A DNA stretch of 64,000 nt. Source: RI-106 sp964496875. Lineage in GTDB: Bacteria; Cyanobacteriota; Vampirovibrionia; Obscuribacterales; Obscuribacteraceae. The position numbers and the translations under genes are program-made. Where the stretch lies: NCBI GenBank assembly GCA_964496875.1, contig CAZCBH010000013.1, positions 34,473 to 98,472 on the forward strand, in the 5' to 3' direction. Below, piece after piece: positions 60,922-64,000 of this stretch. The notes beneath the pieces were generated by a model. The model had not been told where the DNA came from, did no database searches, and was given only the letters and a program-made list of their open reading frames with translations. How positions within the stretch are numbered: position 1 is the stretch's first letter; every line of letters begins with the position of its first letter.

Positions 60922-61797
60922 ATGGCTAAGTCTTCGACATTTACCAGAGTATTCATGGCAGGCAGCGGATTCATGGGAAGGGCAATCGCCTTTCTTATCG
61001 TGAGTCGGACTAATGCTTCTGTCGAACTCTTCGACGTCTCGGAAGATTCACTCAAGCTGGCAGCGGCAGAGATAGAGAAGTACGGACTGAAGTCCGTCGA
61101 GAAAGGCATTCTCACAGATAAAGATTTCGCCGATGCCAAGGGGCGCATTCACTACAGCGGTGATCTTGAATCCGCCAAAGATTGCGATCTGGTCATAGAA
61201 GCAATTAGAGAAGATCTCGAAACCAAACGAGAGCTTTTCTCCAAACTGGATAAAATCTGTGGTGACACCACCGTTTTCGCCTCCAATACCTCCTCGCTTC
61301 CCATAACCAGTCTCGCTTCGGCTACCAGGCGTTCGGACCGTTTTATAGGGATGCACTTCTTCTCCCCGGCCCATGTGATGAAGCTGGTGGAGATTATTCC
61401 CGGTGTGGACACTTCCACTGAAACCATCGATCGTGTGCGCGAGTTCGGCGAAGAGATGGGCAAAACTATCATCAAGTCCCTTGACTTTCCCGGTTTCATC
61501 ACCACTCGCCTGGGTATGGTTCTCATCAATGAAGCGGCTTTCGCTTTAATGGAAGGGCTCTCCACCGCGGAGGAGATCGATACCGGTATGACCCTGGGCT
61601 ATAATCATCCCATGGGTCCCTTAACTCTGGCGGATTTCATCGGGCTGGACGTCGTACTTCATATTATGGAGACGATGCAATCCGGTTTCGGTGATACAAA
61701 ATATCGTCCCTGCCCGGTTTTGAGACAACTCGTTTCTGCCGGTCACCTGGGACGCAAGACAGGCAAAGGATTCTATGATTATGGTGGCAAAGGGTGA
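60922..61797 (+). CDS. 3-hydroxyacyl-CoA dehydrogenase (3-hydroxybutyryl-CoA type)
   Basis: A 291-residue dehydrogenase. The NAD motif is AGSGFMGRAIA, then SNTSSLPITSLA and GMHFFSPAHVMKLVEIIPG with the catalytic His, and a C-terminal dimer domain (GYNHPMGPLTLADFIGLDV, GRKTGKGFYDY). It oxidises 3-hydroxyacyl-CoA or runs the reverse in butyrate or PHB-like routes. Its last bases overlap the start of the glycosyltransferase gene (GTGA). It is divergent from accC. Confidence 0.93.
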   Translation: MAKSSTFTRVFMAGSGFMGRAIAFLIVSRTNASVELFDVSEDSLKLAAAEIEKYGLKSVEKGILTDKDFADAKGRIHYSGDLESAKDCDLVIEAIREDLETKRELFSKLDKICGDTTVFASNTSSLPITSLASATRRSDRFIGMHFFSPAHVMKLVEIIPGVDTSTETIDRVREFGEEMGKTIIKSLDFPGFITTRLGMVLINEAAFALMEGLSTAEEIDTGMTLGYNHPMGPLTLADFIGLDVVLHIMETMQSGFGDTKYRPCPVLRQLVSAGHLGRKTGKGFYDYGGKG

Positions 61798-63023
61798 TAT
61801 CTATTAGTATTTACATGGTGAGCACCCTCTTTATTCTCGGGTTGTTTCTGCTCACCTGCGCGTTTTACTATTGCTTGAAGACGGTGGACAAATCGACCAT
61901 CGCCGATACCGACCTGCCCTTCATCTCGGTATTGATTCCGGCAAGGAATGAAGAAGGCAAGATAGAACGCTGCATCGAGTCTATTCTCAATCAGGATTAT
62001 CCTAATTTCGAGTTGATCATCATCGACGATCGCTCTACAGATCGCACCGGCGAGATCATCGCCGGTTATGCCGAAAAAGACTCCAGAGTCAAATTCGTTC
62101 AAGGCAAAGACGCCCCGGATGGCTGGATAGGCAAATGCAACGCCCTGGCCCATTCGGTTCGCTACGCATCCGGCGATTGGTTCATCTTCACCGATGCCGA
62201 TACCTATCATCACCCGAACTCTTTGAGAGATGCGGTAAGCTATGCCGTAGAGAGCAAGCTCGACCTTCTCTCTTTCGTACCGGTACAGGAGCTTGGCAGC
62301 TTCCCTGAGCGGCTGGTTATGCCGGTTCTGCTCAGCTCTTTCCTGCTTGGTGATCCTTTTAATACCGTCAATGATCAGGACGCCAAGCGCGCTTATGCCT
62401 ACGGCCAGTTCGTCATGTGCCGCCGTGATCCTTACATCGCCACCGGCGGTCACCAGGCGGTGAGAGATGAGATTGTCGAAGATCACGCCATGGCAAGGGT
62501 CTTCAAAGAGAAGGGTTATAAAATTGGCGTAGCAGACGGCAAGTCTCTCTATTCTGTCCGCATGTACACCGACTGGGAGTCGATGTGGCAGGGCTGGACC
62601 AAGAACCTCTATTCTTTCATCGACAGCAAGGTGAGCAACCTTTTCATTATTCTCGTTTTGATGAATACGGTCTTGCTCCTGCCCTACTTCGAGCTGGCCT
62701 GGGTGATTGCCGAGTGGATCGAAGGGGATGTCACTGTCAATCTATACAGGTTGACCTTCTTTGTGCTCGCCCAATATGTAGTGCTATTCTCCTGGTTCAA
62801 GCGGGTTTCGGAGCATCATGCCGGAACCAACTGGATGCATTTTTTCCTGATTCCGTTTGGTGGCGTGGCTGTCTCCGGACTTTTCCTGCATGCCGCTTAT
62901 TTAGTCCTCTTCGGTGAGCAGGTCAGTTGGAAAGGTCGCAAATATGTGGTCAGCACCCATAAGACCATCAAGTCTTCCCACGGCATCGAGAAAGCCAAAC
63001 TGATGCCCGATGTATCTGATTAA
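61794..63023 (+). CDS. Membrane glycosyltransferase family 2 (CrtQ-like)
   Basis: A 409-residue membrane protein. One N-terminal hydrophobic segment precedes a GT2 domain with SVLIPARNEEGKI, IIDDRSTDRT, FTDADTYH (DxD) and EDHAMARVFKEKGY. Two or three hydrophobic segments close it. The layout fits carotenoid or lipid glycosyltransferases (CrtQ-like). GTG at 61794 overlaps the dehydrogenase stop, so the genes are coupled. The acceptor is unknown. Confidence 0.82.
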   Translation: MISISIYMVSTLFILGLFLLTCAFYYCLKTVDKSTIADTDLPFISVLIPARNEEGKIERCIESILNQDYPNFELIIIDDRSTDRTGEIIAGYAEKDSRVKFVQGKDAPDGWIGKCNALAHSVRYASGDWFIFTDADTYHHPNSLRDAVSYAVESKLDLLSFVPVQELGSFPERLVMPVLLSSFLLGDPFNTVNDQDAKRAYAYGQFVMCRRDPYIATGGHQAVRDEIVEDHAMARVFKEKGYKIGVADGKSLYSVRMYTDWESMWQGWTKNLYSFIDSKVSNLFIILVLMNTVLLLPYFELAWVIAEWIEGDVTVNLYRLTFFVLAQYVVLFSWFKRVSEHHAGTNWMHFFLIPFGGVAVSGLFLHAAYLVLFGEQVSWKGRKYVVSTHKTIKSSHGIEKAKLMPDVSD

Positions 63024-63028
63024 GAGCC

Positions 63029-63256
63029 ATGTCTATAAGCAGTCATGACGGGAAGCGACCCAGTGTGGCGGAGCTGCAGAGCTTTGTTCGGGGACGGGTC
63101 AAGCTGCAGTTCCATTCGGTAGATGGCACCTCTTTCGAGGGGGTTTTGAAGTGGTTTGATCAAGACGCCTTCTGTCTGATACGGGATGACGGCAGCACAA
63201 TCACCTTGATCAAGCGCAATGTTCTGGGTTATGGAGCGGTTGCAGGCAAGAGTTGA
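63029..63256 (+). CDS. hfq: Hfq-like Sm protein
   Basis: A 75-residue Sm-fold protein. The Sm1-like part is VKLQFHSVDGTSFEGVLKWFDQDAFCLI, cited in parts, with Gly in the strand-2 turn; Sm2 is ITLIKRNVLGY. The canonical YKHA of E. coli Hfq is replaced by IKRNVLGY, as in the divergent cyanobacterial Hfq proteins, which bind RNA weakly and bind type IV pilus parts in some species. It lies five bases after the glycosyltransferase gene. Confidence 0.75.
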   Translation: MSISSHDGKRPSVAELQSFVRGRVKLQFHSVDGTSFEGVLKWFDQDAFCLIRDDGSTITLIKRNVLGYGAVAGKS

Positions 63257-63427
63257 GCGAGGCTGTTTTGTATCTGCTCAATAGCGAATCCGGTTAAATT
63301 TGTTATTTAACGGTAATAGTTTCTTGCGATCATTCTATATGCTTTTGTGTTGGTGGGCATTTGAAGCGGGTCATGCTAGACTTAGGCCTGGTAAAGAATA
63401 TTTGGGGCTTTTGGAGTGATTAATCTA

Positions 63428-64000
63428 GTGGGCAGCTGGTTTAAAGGACTGCTGAGCAAGGGTGTCGGTGTCGACCTGGGAACCGCCAACACGCTCATTT
63501 ACCTTGAAAGTCAAGGTATTGTGCTTAGAGAGCCTTCGGTTATTGCCATCGATACCAACACCAACTTGCCGCTTGCAGTCGGCGAAGAGGCAAGGGCGAT
63601 GATCGGTCGTACTCCCCAGGGAGTAGCCGCGTCCAGACCTTTGCGCGATGGAGTAATCGCCGAGCTTGATCATGCCAAGCTCATGCTGAGCGAATTCATC
63701 AAGCGGGTCTCCCAGAATTCATCGGGAATTCGCAGATCGGATATAGTCATTGCAGTTCCATCCGGAATCACCAGTGTCGAGAAGATCGCCATTCACAACG
63801 TGGCTGAGTACGCCAGAGCCAATCGTGTTTTCCTTCCGGAAGAGACCATGGCTGCTGCAATCGGTGCCGATCTTCCTGTGACCGAACCTACCGGCTCTAT
63901 GATCGTTGATATCGGGGGCGGTACCAGTGAAGTGGCAGTGCTCAGTCTCTCCGGTATCGTTGTGAACGAGTCCATTCGTATCGCCGGCGACGAGTTGAAC
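63428..64000 (+). CDS. mreB: Rod shape-determining protein MreB (partial)
   Basis: The first 191 residues of an MreB actin homologue, cut by the window end. The phosphate 1 motif is GVGVDLGTANTLIY, then VAVPSGITSVEK and the phosphate 2 motif IVDIGGGTSEVAVLS. The GTG at 63428 has GGAG 11 bases upstream; an in-frame GTG at 63416 is an alternative. It directs lateral wall growth, implying a rod-like cell. The N-terminus (GSWFKGLLS) is amphipathic and likely membrane-binding. Confidence 0.96.
   Translation, partial: MGSWFKGLLSKGVGVDLGTANTLIYLESQGIVLREPSVIAIDTNTNLPLAVGEEARAMIGRTPQGVAASRPLRDGVIAELDHAKLMLSEFIKRVSQNSSGIRRSDIVIAVPSGITSVEKIAIHNVAEYARANRVFLPEETMAAAIGADLPVTEPTGSMIVDIGGGTSEVAVLSLSGIVVNESIRIAGDELN

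Noticed and set aside
1..64000. CRISPR arrays, tRNA/rRNA genes, insertion sequences or prophage
   Set aside because: I looked for regularly spaced repeats, GGTTCGAATCC-like tRNA ends, transposase motifs and terminal inverted repeats and found none.

Overview
The window is 64 kb of single-copy bacterial chromosome, roughly half G+C and densely coded on both strands. I see no rRNA, tRNA, insertion sequence, prophage or CRISPR array. One 100-N scaffold gap (26048-26147) shows it is a draft or metagenomic assembly. The gene content suggests a non-photosynthetic relative of Cyanobacteria (Melainabacteria/Vampirovibrionia, possibly Obscuribacterales). The clues are an SepF next to a YggS-type PLP protein, a single-RRM RNA-binding protein, a short Hfq of the divergent cyanobacterial style, and many TPR, kinase and GGDEF signalling proteins. 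This placement is an inference from gene style, not from a marker phylogeny.

Layout. 1-2.4 kb: a secreted protein, an RRM protein and a divergently transcribed LRV/HEAT-like repeat protein whose two promoters share a repeated palindromic element. 2.4-10.3 kb: a minus-strand operon for a membrane complex built like hydrogenase-4 (HyfB-C-E-F-G and an HyfH-HyfI fusion) behind an ArsR-type regulator. Its large subunit has lost the cysteines that hold nickel, so it is best read as an energy-converting hydrogenase-related (Ehr) complex. 10.4-15.6 kb: an RHH protein, then a three-gene operon of TPR-metzincin protease, SWIM zinc-finger protein and a large helical-repeat protein. 15.6-22.9 kb: a minus-strand operon of two GT-C type membrane glycosyltransferases, an AI-2E family transporter and a TPR protein. 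23.1-29.6 kb: GH1 glycosidase, DsbD (with the gap), peroxiredoxin, and a large acidic membrane protein ending in a Roadblock/LC7 domain.

29.8-43.2 kb is mostly housekeeping: pheS-pheT, Nudix, obgE, a PC4-like protein, an M23 peptidase, sepF, yggS, rsmE, accD-accA, and a Ser/Thr kinase with TPR tail. 43.5-52.6 kb: an MFS exporter, a small basic protein, an argininosuccinate-lyase-like enzyme with an altered substrate pocket, an NDP-sugar pyrophosphorylase, a HIT protein, a GAF-GGDEF diguanylate cyclase and groES-groEL. 53.5-58.3 kb: a MerR-type regulator apparently read from a leaderless mRNA, coupled to a von Willebrand A protein, a truncated threonine-dehydratase-like remnant, a secreted protein and an FAD monooxygenase. 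58.3-64 kb: ispF, a biotin carrier plus biotin carboxylase, a divergently read 3-hydroxyacyl-CoA dehydrogenase-glycosyltransferase-Hfq operon, and the start of mreB.

The parts most likely to hold under-described biology are the nickel-less Ehr complex with its ArsR regulator, the protease-SWIM-helical repeat operon, the membrane Roadblock protein, the RRM/LRV shared operator, and the MerR-vWA pair. All functional calls rest on reading motifs by eye; no database search was possible.
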